DNA of 48,926 nucleotides from assembly GCA_022843445.1 (NCBI GenBank), contig JALHNS010000007.1, positions 1 to 48,926 of the forward strand, given 5' to 3'. The translations under genes were made by a program, and so were the position numbers. Below are positions 20,358-29,430 of this stretch, in pieces. A model generated the notes under the pieces. That model ran no database searches, was not told the origin of the DNA, and saw only the letters and a program-made list of their open reading frames with translations. This DNA comes from Gemmata sp. (GTDB lineage Bacteria; Planctomycetota; Planctomycetia; Gemmatales; Gemmataceae). Within the stretch, counting starts at the first letter, position 1, and each line of letters starts with the position of its first letter.

Positions 20358-20387
20358 TTGTCCAGCTTCGCGCCGCGGGGGTATACA
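20358..20387 (+). promoter_or_regulatory. Candidate proximal promoter
   Basis: TTGTCC (20358-20363) and TATACA (20382-20387) are separated by 18 nt and end about 36 nt before the ATG at 20424. This would give a short leader. The rest of the 377-nt spacer 20047-20423 shows no supported gene. Confidence 0.4.
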
Positions 20388-20423
20388 GCCCGTGCCCGTG
20401 GCCCCGGCAAGGACGCCGAACCG

Positions 20424-21893
20424 ATGCGCACCCTCGCTCTCGTTTGCCTCGCGCTCGCTTCCGCTGTGAGCGCCGCCGACCCGACGCCCGTCGAAAAGCA
20501 ACTCGCGGTGCAGTCCGCGATGGCCGCCGGCCGCAAGTACCTCGACGCCGAACAGCCCGCCGACGCCATCACCGTGCTCGAAAAGGAAGTCGGCAACGCC
20601 GACGGCAACAAGGCGTTTCTCGATCTGCTTCGCGAAGCCTACCTCGCCGAACTGTACCAACTCGAAAAAGACGCCACCAAGAACGCCGACCGCATCGCGA
20701 CCACGCGCCGCAAGCTGTTCGTTCTCGGCGGCACCAAGCCCGAAGCGAAACCCGAACCGAAACCGGAAGCGCCGCCGGCCGCGCCGCTGGTGCCGAACCT
20801 CGGTCCGCCTCTGGTGCCCGACGTGACACCGGCTGCGGAACCGGCCGCACCACCAATGCCCGCTCCGCAAGTCGATGACGCGACGGCCGCTTTCAAGCGC
20901 GGCGACTACACCGAAGCCGACAAACTGTTCACCAAACTCGGGTCCGACAAACTCACCGCCGAACAGAAGACCGCGTGGGCCTATTCGCGCATCAAAGTGT
21001 CGGCCGACCGCCTCAACGCCCCCAACTGCGACGCCGCGACCGCCGCCGAAGCCGCGCGCAGTGTGGCCGACGCGCTCGAACTGATCCCCAACAACGCGAA
21101 GCTCCGCGGCGTCGGCGAACAGGTGCTGAAGGCCGCGCAAGCCAAAGCCGGCACCGCAGTAGCTGTGGCGACCGGCGACGCGGTGGAAACGTCGAGCTTC
21201 CGCGTTCGCGGCGGGTCGCGCGAACTGGCGACGAAGGTCGCGGAGGCGGCCGAAGCGCAGCGGAAAGCCATCTTCGAGCGCTGGTCCGGCCCGGTGGGCG
21301 GCGCGTGGCAGCCGAAGTGCGAGATCGTGATTCACGCGACCGCCGACGCCTACGCGAAAGGCACCGGTCAGCCCGTCGCGCGCACCGGGCACGCCACCGT
21401 GAAGCTCACGAACTCGCGCGCCACCGAGCGCCGCTTGGACCTGCGCGCCGACGATACCACCATTGTGGCGAACGCGCTGCCGCGCGAACTCACGCACGTC
21501 GTGCTCGCGGACATGTTCGGGGACAAGCCGCCGCCCCGCTGGGCCGCGGAGGGAATGGCCGTGCTCGCGTGCTCGCCGGAAGAAATCAGCCGCTACACGC
21601 GCACGCTGCCGCGCTGCGCCCGCGACGGCGAACTGCGGTCGCTCGCGGCGCTCTTCGAGCTAAAGGACGTGCCCGCGGAGAAGCTCACCGGGTTCTACTG
21701 CCAAAGCGTGTCGGTGGCGGAATACCTGATTGCGCTGAAGGGCGACAAGCACTTCAAGCTGTTCGTGAACGAGGTGCAGCGCTACGGCGCGCCGCAAGCG
21801 CTGAAGCGGCAGTACAACATCGACGGCCCCGCCGCCCTCGAGCCCGCGTGGAAGCGCGCGAGCGTAGAGGTGGCCCGCGCGCAAGCCCCGTGA
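20424..21893 (+). CDS. Exported peptidase MA-like protein, altered HExxH
   Basis: 489 residues. Signal peptide 1-17 (ending AVSAAD), a helical TPR-like segment, a Pro/Lys/Glu-rich linker (about 110-150), further TPR-like helices, then a gluzincin-type domain. The motif expected as HExxH reads R354-E-L-T-H358, and the downstream glutamate ligand is in WAAEG (E376). The loss of the first His may make it catalytically weak or inactive. AAGGA precedes the ATG at 20424. It is followed 14 nt later by the Cupin_5 gene. Family members are planctomycete exported proteins of unclear substrate. Confidence 0.8.
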   Translation: MRTLALVCLALASAVSAADPTPVEKQLAVQSAMAAGRKYLDAEQPADAITVLEKEVGNADGNKAFLDLLREAYLAELYQLEKDATKNADRIATTRRKLFVLGGTKPEAKPEPKPEAPPAAPLVPNLGPPLVPDVTPAAEPAAPPMPAPQVDDATAAFKRGDYTEADKLFTKLGSDKLTAEQKTAWAYSRIKVSADRLNAPNCDAATAAEAARSVADALELIPNNAKLRGVGEQVLKAAQAKAGTAVAVATGDAVETSSFRVRGGSRELATKVAEAAEAQRKAIFERWSGPVGGAWQPKCEIVIHATADAYAKGTGQPVARTGHATVKLTNSRATERRLDLRADDTTIVANALPRELTHVVLADMFGDKPPPRWAAEGMAVLACSPEEISRYTRTLPRCARDGELRSLAALFELKDVPAEKLTGFYCQSVSVAEYLIALKGDKHFKLFVNEVQRYGAPQALKRQYNIDGPAALEPAWKRASVEVARAQAP

Positions 21894-21907
21894 CCGCAGA
21901 GCGCTCC

Positions 21908-22396
21908 ATGACCGCCGACGACGTGATTCGCGCGCTGAACCTGTACCCGCACCCGGTCGAGGGCGGGTACTTCCGCGAAACCTATCGCAGCGCCGCGACG
22001 TTGCCCGCGCACGGCGGCACGCGAAACGTCTCCACCGCGATCTACTACCTGCTGAAGCCCGGCCACGTCTCGGAACTGCACGTCCTTCCCACGGACGAAG
22101 TGTTTCACTTCTACATGGGCGCGCCGGTGCAGATGCTGCAACTGTGGCCCGACGGCACCGGGCGCGAAATCACGCTCGGCCCGAACCTCACTGCCGGTGA
22201 GGAGCCTCAAGTAATTGTGCCCGCGGGCGTGTGGCAGGGCACGCGGTTGCTCGGCGACACCGGCTTCGCGCTCTTGGGCTGCACGGTCGCGCCCGGCTTC
22301 GACTACGCCGACTACACGAGCGCGAGCCGCGCGGAGTTGGTCGCGAAGTGGCCCGCGTTCGCGGACGCGATAAAGCTACTCACGCCCCGCGGCTGA
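21908..22396 (+). CDS. Cupin_5 (DUF985) family protein
   Basis: 162 residues. The family pattern is complete: HPVEGGYFRETYRS, IYYLLKPGHVSELHVLPTDEVFHFYMG, VIVPAGVWQG and GCTVAPGFDYADY. It is a single double-stranded beta-helix; His/Glu side chains in SELH and DEVFHF may bind metal. A GTG at 21890 overlapping the previous stop would add six residues; the ATG was preferred because the conserved part starts directly after it. Function in bacteria is not settled. Confidence 0.9.
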   Translation: MTADDVIRALNLYPHPVEGGYFRETYRSAATLPAHGGTRNVSTAIYYLLKPGHVSELHVLPTDEVFHFYMGAPVQMLQLWPDGTGREITLGPNLTAGEEPQVIVPAGVWQGTRLLGDTGFALLGCTVAPGFDYADYTSASRAELVAKWPAFADAIKLLTPRG

Positions 22397-22408
22397 CGAG
22401 AACCCACC

Positions 22409-22792
22409 ATGAGTGCGAAACGCGCGTGCCCGACGTGCGGCGGCATCGAGTACCGCAAGCAGAAGGAAAACGAGAACGAGTTCGTCGTGGTGCCGCGGCG
22501 CGAGTGCAAGGCGTGCGGCACCGTGTACTCGCCACCGGTGTCGCCGCTGTTGGCGCTCGTTACTGTGCCGCTCGCGCTCGTGTGCGGGTCGTTCGCGGTG
22601 TGGGCCGTCACGACCGGGGCGAACAAGATCGGGGACGAAAACATCTACTACATGGCGGGCTTCGCCGCCGCGTGCGGCGCGCTGGTGCTCGCGTTCAGCA
22701 CGGGCATCATTCTGAAGCAGCGCAACGGCAAGGTTCACAGCGTGCCCAAACCGAAGCGCGACGCGCAACCTTGGGACAAACCGGGCGACTGA
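22409..22792 (+). CDS. Small membrane protein with zinc ribbon
   Basis: 127 residues. A CPTCG..CKACG zinc ribbon lies at the N-terminus (residues 7-37). Two hydrophobic helices follow (about 45-70 and 80-105), with a basic tail. It starts 12 nt after the Cupin_5 stop and is probably cotranscribed. Not assigned to a named family. Confidence 0.75.
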   Translation: MSAKRACPTCGGIEYRKQKENENEFVVVPRRECKACGTVYSPPVSPLLALVTVPLALVCGSFAVWAVTTGANKIGDENIYYMAGFAAACGALVLAFSTGIILKQRNGKVHSVPKPKRDAQPWDKPGD

Positions 22793-22813
22793 GCGCACCC
22801 TGAGGCGAACGCG

Positions 22814-23206
22814 ATGGACCCGAACGCACTCCTGACCGAGATCATGCGCCGCGCGGACTTCGTGTTCGCCGGGTGGAACGTGCTAATGGTCGCCGGGTTG
22901 GGCCTGTTGGCCGCGGTCGGGCTGTCGCCGGCCCTGCGCGCCGACCGGCCCACCGGCCGCGCCCTCGCGGCCGGGTTCGCGTTCTTCGCGCTCACGCACC
23001 TGCTGGGAATGTTGCACGTCACCAAGCAGTGGGCGTCGCTGGAGGCCGCTCTCCAGTTCAAACTGGCGAACGAAGCGGTTCTGCGCGAGCACTTGGGCTT
23101 CGCGATGATGGCCCCGCACGCGGCGTGGATCGTGCCGTTCCACTTGGCCTTCGACGCCTTCGTGCTCTTGGCCCTGTGGCGCGTCGGGCGCGCGCCTCGG
23201 GGTTGA
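22814..23206 (+). CDS. Small integral membrane protein
   Basis: 130 residues with three hydrophobic helices (about 18-40, 50-70, 100-125). His residues near helices 2 and 3 (THLLGMLH, PHAAWIVPFH) are notable. GAGGCG precedes the ATG. Last gene of the plus-strand run from 20424, ending 5 nt before the convergent isomerase-like gene. Function unknown. Confidence 0.75.
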   Translation: MDPNALLTEIMRRADFVFAGWNVLMVAGLGLLAAVGLSPALRADRPTGRALAAGFAFFALTHLLGMLHVTKQWASLEAALQFKLANEAVLREHLGFAMMAPHAAWIVPFHLAFDAFVLLALWRVGRAPRG

Positions 23207-23211
23207 CCCGC

Positions 23212-24114
23212 TCACCTCGCGTGCAGGCCGGCGATCACGGTTTCGAGGAACTCGCGGGCGCGCTTTGCCAGCGCGTCTACGCCCTCCGGTTTCTCCGGGC
23301 GCGGCACCAGTGGCGCGAAGATGTTCTCGCACGCCAGCGGCATTTCAAGCCCGGTGAACGCGACCGGGTGCAGCAGTTTGTAGTGGTCGATTTCCCCGAA
23401 CCCCGGGCCGCAGTCTTCGTCCTTCGGGAAGTTGCGGTGGTCCTTGATGCAGAAGCTGCGCACCTCCTTCGCGCACGTCTTGATGTCCGGGATCGGGTCT
23501 TTGTCGAGGTAGTCCAGTACGTTGCCCGCGTCGTAGTTCACCGCGACGTTCGGGTGGTTCACCTCGCGGGTGATCTCGGCGCACGCCTCCCCGGTGCCGG
23601 TTTCGCCGCCGTGCTGCTTCACCACGAGTAGCACGTTGTTGTCTTTGGCGATCGGGCCGAGTTGCTTGAACCGCTCGACCCACAACTTGCGGTTGCCGCC
23701 CTTCGTGTGGCCGAACGTGAGGACTTGCTTCACGCCCGCAGCGCCGGCCTGCTTGATACGCTGCGCGTGGACTTCCAAACCGTCTTTCGCTTCGGGGTAA
23801 ATGCCACTGAACATCATCACCGGTTCGAGCCCCATGTCGCGGCACTTCTTCGCCAGTTCCTTCGCCTTTTCGGGAGGCGCGTCTTTGGCCAGCACGGGCG
23901 CGCTCTTCCCGTCTTCGTTGTGGGTGGTGCCCCACGCGACGAACTCGTACCCCGCGGCCTTGATCCCGGTGAGCGCCCGCGCGAGCGGGAACCGCGAGTA
24001 CGGCAGCGTCATGCACGCGATCTGGAACTTGGTCGGCTTCGGTTTGTCGTCGGCGCGAGAGCGAGAAGCGAACGGCAGCCCGGCAGCGGACGCGAGGAAC
24101 GTGCGGCGGTTCAT
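23212..24114 (-). CDS. Exported sugar phosphate isomerase/epimerase-like protein
   Basis: 300 residues. A Tat-like leader (MNRRTFLASAAGLPFA) is followed by a xylose-isomerase-like TIM barrel. Motifs include LVVKQHGGETGTG, AVNYDAGNVLDYL, SFCIKDHRN and FTGLEMPL, holding the usual Glu/Asp/His metal ligands. Planctomycetes carry many exported members, presumed to act on unusual sugars. It is divergent from hppA. The substrate cannot be deduced. Confidence 0.88.
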   Translation of the reverse strand: MNRRTFLASAAGLPFASRSRADDKPKPTKFQIACMTLPYSRFPLARALTGIKAAGYEFVAWGTTHNEDGKSAPVLAKDAPPEKAKELAKKCRDMGLEPVMMFSGIYPEAKDGLEVHAQRIKQAGAAGVKQVLTFGHTKGGNRKLWVERFKQLGPIAKDNNVLLVVKQHGGETGTGEACAEITREVNHPNVAVNYDAGNVLDYLDKDPIPDIKTCAKEVRSFCIKDHRNFPKDEDCGPGFGEIDHYKLLHPVAFTGLEMPLACENIFAPLVPRPEKPEGVDALAKRAREFLETVIAGLHAR

Positions 24115-24231
24115 GGGGGACCTCGTGGGGTGGTGGGCGATTGTACCGCGGCGCGTTCACCGGTTCCTCACGTTCGCGCTAGACGCGCCCATTTCTTGCG
24201 CTTATGCTACCGCTCTCGATGGCTTGTGACG

Positions 24232-24253
24232 GCTTTCACAAGCACAACAACCG
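24232..24253. promoter_or_regulatory. 8-bp palindrome upstream of hppA
   Basis: GCTTGTGA pairs with TCACAAGC around CGGCTT, about 97 nt before the hppA start in a 235-nt divergent spacer. Candidate operator for hppA or for the divergent isomerase-like gene. Confidence 0.35.
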
Positions 24254-24349
24254 GCCCGCCGCGCCCGCGGAACTGCGAACCTCTCCCGGCCCTCGCAGCC
24301 CGCGCCCGGACGGGCCGTATTCACTTGCTCGCCGCGCTAAGGTTGCCAA

Positions 24350-27277
24350 ATGTCGCGCTCTCGCTCTCGCCGCGGCCCCTCGCGGTTCCCGTGGCTGCTT
24401 GCCGCCGCGTGCGCCCTGCCCCTCGGCCTGCTCGGTGCGGCCCCGCACAGCAGCGGCGCAGCGGCGCTGTTCAGCGCCGGCTGGGAGCCGTTCGGGTTCA
24501 TCACCTCCAGCGCCTACGGCCTCGGCGAGAAACTGGGCCTGCTGGCGTGCCTCGTCGTCGCGGTCGGCGGTCTCGTGTACGCCGGTTCGCTGGTGAAACA
24601 GGTGTACGCGGCCGACACCGGCACCTCCGCCATGCAGAAGGTGGCGCTCGCGGTACGCGAGGGTGCGAACGCGTACCTGCGCCGGCAGTTCACGGTGGTC
24701 GGCGTGCTTATTGTGCTGCTCACGGGCGTGATCATCGCGTCGAAGTGGCCGTGGGCACCGGACCCGGGCATTCACAGCGTCGGCGAACTCGAAACCATCG
24801 CCATCGGGCGCGGCGTCGCGTTCCTGATGGGCGCGCTGTTCAGCGCCGCGGTCGGGTTCGTGGGGATGCGGCTCGCCACCGCCGGCAACCTGCGCGTCGC
24901 GGCGGCGGCGCGCGTCGATTTCGGCACCGCCATGCGGCTCGCGTACCGCACCGGCACCATCACCGGCATGTTCACCTGCGGCCTCGGGTTGCTCGGTGGC
25001 GCGCTCATCCTGCTCGTGTTCGGCGAACTCGCTTATGAGATTCTGATCGGCTACGGCTTCGGCGGCTCGCTGCTGGCGCTGTTCATGCGCGTCGGCGGCG
25101 GCATTTACACGAAGGCCGCGGACGTGGGCGCGGACCTCGTGGGGAAGGTGGAACAAGACATCCCCGAAGACGACCCGCGGAACGCCGCGACCATCGCCGA
25201 CAACGTGGGCGACAACGTCGGCGATTGCGCGGGCATGGCCGCGGACGTGTTCGAGAGCTACTCGGTGACGATGGTCGCGGCCGTCATGCTCGGCTACGCG
25301 GCGTTCGGCTACAAGGGCATGATCTTCCCGCTGCTGGTGCAGGCGGTGGGCGTGGTCGGCAGCATCATCAGCACTTCGCTGGTGGGCCGCGGCATCACCA
25401 CCGGCGACGCGGCCGTCGCGATGCACAGCATCAACCGCGGGTTCTGGCGCAGCGCCGTCATCAGTACCGTCGGGTTCATGCTGTTCGGCCTGATTTACCT
25501 GCGGTTCGACGCACCGTACATCGTCGAGCGCGGCATCGACAAAGGGCTGTACCAAGAGCTGTACGACACCCCCGACCTGCGCGCCGCGGTGAACCTGCAA
25601 CCGGCCCCGTTCGAGGTGCGCAAGCAGGTGGCGGCGCTGCGCGAGCTGCGCCGCGGCAAGGAGCGCAATTCCGAGAAGGCGCTCAAGCTCGAAGAGCAAC
25701 TTGAGAAACTCCGCGCGGACGCCATGACCGCGTGGCGCGCGCTCACCGACCAGCAGCGCAGCGACTTCACCGCGCGCGCCTTCACCGACATGACCCTGAC
25801 GGCCGACGAGTTTCGCCGCCTGAAGACCTACGGCATCGAGCGCACCGGCGACGATCGCTTCAAGATCACACCGCTGGAACTGGCGCAGGCCCGCTACAAC
25901 GTGCCGCTGAAGCCCGGCGTGAACCTGTCGGTCGCGTGGTGCTGCCTGCTCGGCATCCTGCTCGCGGTCGCGCTCAACAAGTGCACCGAGTATTGGACCA
26001 GCACCGAGTACAACCCGGTGAAGGAGGTCGTGCGCGCGAGCACAACGGGTCACGCGACGAACATCATCTCCGGCCTCGCGCTGGGCCTCGAAAGTTCGGT
26101 GTGGGCGGTGCTCATCATCTCCGGGGCGATCCTCGGGTCGGTCGCGGTGTGCGGCGACTCCGAGAACCTACTGTACATGGCGTTCGGCGTCGCCATGTGC
26201 GGCATCGGGATGCTCACCCTCACCGGCGACACGATCAGCATGGACGTGTTCGGCCCCATCGCCGACAACGCGAACGGCATCGGCGAAATGGGCTTCAACC
26301 GCGACACGAACAACCAACCGCTGAACCCCGGCGACGCGGGCTACTTGGACGAACCCGCGAACAAAGCCGCGCGCCAGATTCTCACCGACTTGGACGCGGT
26401 CGGCAACACCACGAAGGCCATCACGAAGGGCATCGCCATCGGCTCCGCGGTGATCGCGGCCGTGTCGCTGTTCGCGAGCTTCATCGCGGTGCTCGTCACC
26501 GGTTCCGAAGAGAAGATCGGGCAGTTGCTGATCGGCGACTTCAGCGCCGGCGCGTCGAAGTTGACCGTCGCCGAACCGCTGGTGTTCATCGGCATGCTGA
26601 TCGGCGGGGCGGTGCCGTTCCTGTTCAGCGCGATGACGATTCGCGCCGTGGGCCGGGCCGCGTACCTGATCGTGAACGAGTGCCGGAAGCAGTTCCGCGA
26701 CCCGGAGATCAAAGCCGGCACGAAGACCCCGGACTACGGCCGCGTGGTCGCCATCTGCACCGCGACGGCGCAGCGCGAGTTGATCGGCCCGGGGTTGCTC
26801 GCCATCGGCACACCGCTGATCGTCGGCTTCCTGTTGGGGCCGTTCGCGCTGGGCGGGTTCCTCGCGGGGATGATTCTGAGCGGCCAACTCATGGCGGTGT
26901 TCATGTCGAACGCGGGCGGCGCGTGGGATAACGCCAAGAAGATGATCGAGGACGAGCCGAAGAACAAGGAGAAGAACACCGGCAAGGGGAGCGAGAAGCA
27001 CAAGGCCGCGGTGACGGGCGACACGGTGGGCGACCCGCTGAAGGACACGAGCGGCCCCGCGATCAACCCGCTCATCAAGGTGATGAACATGGTGAGCCTG
27101 TTGGCGCTGCCGCTGGTGATCCTGCACAACGTGAAGGACGGGATCGGCAACCCGACGGTGGGCGTCGCGGTGGCGTCGGTGTCGGGGCTGTTGGTGCTGT
27201 GGGCGTGGTGGCAGTCGAAGACGGAAACGGCGGACATGAGCGCGATGGACGCCGCCCCGCCGCCGGACGCGAAGTGA
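24350..27277 (+). CDS. hppA: Membrane-bound proton-translocating pyrophosphatase
   Basis: 975 residues, against roughly 650-800 in the family. Catalytic signature DVGADLVGKVEQDIPEDDPR begins near residue 258, and NVGDNVGDC follows. The C-terminal DTVGDPLKDTSGPAINPLIK is also present. The motif GNTTKA near 685-690 carries Lys where K+-dependent enzymes have Ala, so a K+-independent, H+-pumping type is expected. The extra length is an N-terminal extension plus a charged, largely helical insertion at about 390-517. It couples PPi hydrolysis to ion pumping across the membrane. A 114-residue membrane protein follows after 23 nt with its own AAGGAG. Confidence 0.95.
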   Translation: MSRSRSRRGPSRFPWLLAAACALPLGLLGAAPHSSGAAALFSAGWEPFGFITSSAYGLGEKLGLLACLVVAVGGLVYAGSLVKQVYAADTGTSAMQKVALAVREGANAYLRRQFTVVGVLIVLLTGVIIASKWPWAPDPGIHSVGELETIAIGRGVAFLMGALFSAAVGFVGMRLATAGNLRVAAAARVDFGTAMRLAYRTGTITGMFTCGLGLLGGALILLVFGELAYEILIGYGFGGSLLALFMRVGGGIYTKAADVGADLVGKVEQDIPEDDPRNAATIADNVGDNVGDCAGMAADVFESYSVTMVAAVMLGYAAFGYKGMIFPLLVQAVGVVGSIISTSLVGRGITTGDAAVAMHSINRGFWRSAVISTVGFMLFGLIYLRFDAPYIVERGIDKGLYQELYDTPDLRAAVNLQPAPFEVRKQVAALRELRRGKERNSEKALKLEEQLEKLRADAMTAWRALTDQQRSDFTARAFTDMTLTADEFRRLKTYGIERTGDDRFKITPLELAQARYNVPLKPGVNLSVAWCCLLGILLAVALNKCTEYWTSTEYNPVKEVVRASTTGHATNIISGLALGLESSVWAVLIISGAILGSVAVCGDSENLLYMAFGVAMCGIGMLTLTGDTISMDVFGPIADNANGIGEMGFNRDTNNQPLNPGDAGYLDEPANKAARQILTDLDAVGNTTKAITKGIAIGSAVIAAVSLFASFIAVLVTGSEEKIGQLLIGDFSAGASKLTVAEPLVFIGMLIGGAVPFLFSAMTIRAVGRAAYLIVNECRKQFRDPEIKAGTKTPDYGRVVAICTATAQRELIGPGLLAIGTPLIVGFLLGPFALGGFLAGMILSGQLMAVFMSNAGGAWDNAKKMIEDEPKNKEKNTGKGSEKHKAAVTGDTVGDPLKDTSGPAINPLIKVMNMVSLLALPLVILHNVKDGIGNPTVGVAVASVSGLLVLWAWWQSKTETADMSAMDAAPPPDAK

Positions 27278-27300
27278 ACCTCCAAAAATAAGGAGCGCGC

Positions 27301-27645
27301 GTGCTGACGCCGAAACAGGAAGTCGCGGCGCTCCTTTCGGGGTTCGTCGTTCTCGATTCGTTGTTGCTCGCCCTCGGGATGTGGGTCTTCCGCCCGGGGG
27401 CAGCCGGTTACTTCGCCCACCGCGGGCGCGCGGTGGGCTGGCTCGCCATCATCGCCCTCAACTGTGCGTTCGCCGTTTCCACCATTCTCCAACTGCCCCG
27501 CATCCTCGACATAGTGGCGTGGTGGGCGTTGGCCCTCACGTTCTTCGGCCTCAGCGTGCGCCAGACGCTGAAACTGGGCATCTTCATGACGCTGCTCTAC
27601 ATCGCGATCATCTTCGGCGTCGCCGCCGCCATCGGCGGGAAGTGA
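27301..27645 (+). CDS. Small hydrophobic protein, GTG start
   Basis: 114 residues with four likely membrane helices (about 8-28, 42-62, 68-84, 90-110). Translation begins at GTG, with AAGGAG about 6 nt before it. It starts 23 nt after hppA and is probably cotranscribed. No family was recognised; it could be an accessory or stability factor of the pyrophosphatase, an inference from adjacency. Confidence 0.75.
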   Translation: MLTPKQEVAALLSGFVVLDSLLLALGMWVFRPGAAGYFAHRGRAVGWLAIIALNCAFAVSTILQLPRILDIVAWWALALTFFGLSVRQTLKLGIFMTLLYIAIIFGVAAAIGGK

Positions 27646-27649
27646 AGCC

Positions 27650-28273
27650 TCAATCGTCGTCGTCGTTCTTCTTCTTGTTCCACACGATCTTGCAACCGGC
27701 CGCGGCGGTCGTTTCGCTGGTCGGCGCGGCTTTGCCGTTCAGCGCCGCTTGCACCGCGTCCGCCACGTACTTCGCCTTCGCGCCGCCGCTCGGCTTGTCG
27801 TCGAACGCGCCCATGTACACCACCTTGCGGTCCTTGTTCAGCACGAAACACTCCGGCGTGAACATCGCACCGTAACTCTGCGCCGTCTTCTGCGACGGGT
27901 CGTAGAGGTAGGTGAACCCGAACTTGCGCTTCTCGGCGCGCTTCTTCATTTCGGGCAGCGCGTCCGCCTTGCCGGTGTTCACGTTGATCGCCACGAACCC
28001 GACCTTGCTCCCGGCCTTGTTGCACTCCGCCGCGAACGCGATAAGGCGCTCCTCGTAGATCTCCGCGACCACGCACGAGTTGCAGGTGAACACCACGACA
28101 AGCACGTCTTTGTCTTTAAAGTCCGCGAACGCGTACTTCTTGCCGTCGGTGGCTTCGAGTGCGTCCCACGTCGGGGCCGCGGAACCGACGTCGAGTTTCT
28201 TGTTGAACTTGCCCGCGGTCGCGGGCGCGGTCACCAGTGCGCTCAGCGCCAGCGCGAGGAGTGCGCGCGTCAT
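27650..28273 (-). CDS. Exported thioredoxin-like redoxin
   Basis: 207 residues. The leader MTRALLALALSALVTAPATAG precedes an AhpC/TSA-type fold with VVFTCNSCVVAEIYEERL: an active CxxC (CNSC). FVAINVNT and GAMFTPECFVLNKDRKVVYMGAFDD carry the cis-Pro region and a further Cys. A lysine/aspartate tail closes it. It starts 2 nt after the stop of the tandem-GNAT gene and is translationally coupled. Likely periplasmic thiol-disulfide or peroxide chemistry. Confidence 0.88.
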   Translation of the reverse strand: MTRALLALALSALVTAPATAGKFNKKLDVGSAAPTWDALEATDGKKYAFADFKDKDVLVVVFTCNSCVVAEIYEERLIAFAAECNKAGSKVGFVAINVNTGKADALPEMKKRAEKRKFGFTYLYDPSQKTAQSYGAMFTPECFVLNKDRKVVYMGAFDDKPSGGAKAKYVADAVQAALNGKAAPTSETTAAAGCKIVWNKKKNDDDD

Positions 28274-28275
28274 GG

Positions 28276-29241
28276 TCACACCTTTTTCAAGTACGTCGTG
28301 CCGGTGTCCACGTGTTCGAGCGTGACCGAGCGGCACAGACCCACCAGCGCCGCGTCGTCGGCCGGGGCGTGCAGTTCCGCGATGCCGAAGAACTGGTCTT
28401 GGAGGAACCGCAGCACCTGCGACAGCAGCAGCTTTGCGATTCCCTGACGCCGCACGTCGCCGCGCGTCTGAATGTCCAACACGCCGGCCGCGGGGAAGCC
28501 CCAGCGCCAGCCGTAGCCCTCCAGTTCCCACACGATCGCGCGGGCCACGATAAAGTTGTTCGCGAGCTTATCGACCACACGAAATTCGACCGGGTCCAGC
28601 GTGCCCCACACGCACTCGTGCCACCAACTGAGCACGCTCGCGGCGCGCATCACCTGCGTTTCGTAGCGGCGGCGGAGCATCCCGAACCGCGGGTCCGGGA
28701 CGTTCAGCGGTGCGTCCAATTTCTTCTGGAACACCAGTGTGGTGCCCGCGGGTTCGTAGCCGAGCGAGCGGAAGAACGGGTCGGCCGCGGGGTCGGAGGC
28801 GAGGAAGCCGGGGCAGTTCGTGCCGCCGTACAGCCCGAACCCGTAGGGGCAGTGCGGCCACACCGGGCCGGCGCGGAGCGCGGTCGCGCCGCGCTTCGTG
28901 AGGTACTCTTCGCACTTCGCCACCAACTGCGCACCGAGCTTCTTGCGCCCGGCACTCGCGCGCACCGCGACCGAACAGATGACGCCGTGCGAATAGTCGA
29001 GCGCGCTGAGTTCGGCGTTCGGGCCGAACCCCGCGAGCGCGTAGCCGAGCACGCGGTTGTTGTCGTCGGGGTCGTAGGCGACGATCAAACCGTCCGGGTC
29101 GAAGTACGGTTTGGAGAGCACCCAGCGGTCCAAGAGTGACGGGGTGCGCAGCGGGAAACTGCCGCGAGCCGTGTGGCTCTCGTTCCACACGTCGGCTAGT
29201 GCCGGCGGATCGGTGTTGAGGAAGCGGCGGAAGGCGATCAC
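28276..29241 (-). CDS. Tandem GNAT-domain acetyltransferase
   Basis: 321 residues with two GNAT-like halves. The first (about 1-170) contains GVICSVAVRASAGRKKLGAQLV, the acetyl-CoA loop region. The second (about 190-321) contains VLDIQTRGDVRRQGIAKLLLSQ. The R/Q-x-x-G-x-G/A pyrophosphate-binding pattern is best kept in the second half (RRQGIA), so the first may be degenerate. Substrate unknown. It is coupled to the redoxin gene downstream and divergent from frr. Confidence 0.8.
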   Translation of the reverse strand: MIAFRRFLNTDPPALADVWNESHTARGSFPLRTPSLLDRWVLSKPYFDPDGLIVAYDPDDNNRVLGYALAGFGPNAELSALDYSHGVICSVAVRASAGRKKLGAQLVAKCEEYLTKRGATALRAGPVWPHCPYGFGLYGGTNCPGFLASDPAADPFFRSLGYEPAGTTLVFQKKLDAPLNVPDPRFGMLRRRYETQVMRAASVLSWWHECVWGTLDPVEFRVVDKLANNFIVARAIVWELEGYGWRWGFPAAGVLDIQTRGDVRRQGIAKLLLSQVLRFLQDQFFGIAELHAPADDAALVGLCRSVTLEHVDTGTTYLKKV

Positions 29242-29430
29242 GGCCGGTTCTCACAACCCGCCGGGGAGAGTCGGCGGAAGGCTGAGCGGATAACCCAATA
29301 CTATACGCGGTTCGCGCCCCGCGGGCACCCGCGGCGCGGATTCGCGCGCCCCGGCTTTCCGCTTCGGGGCGAACGTGCAACAATACCCCTCACAACCCGC
29401 GTTCCGGGCGCGCACGCAACAGGTGAACTC

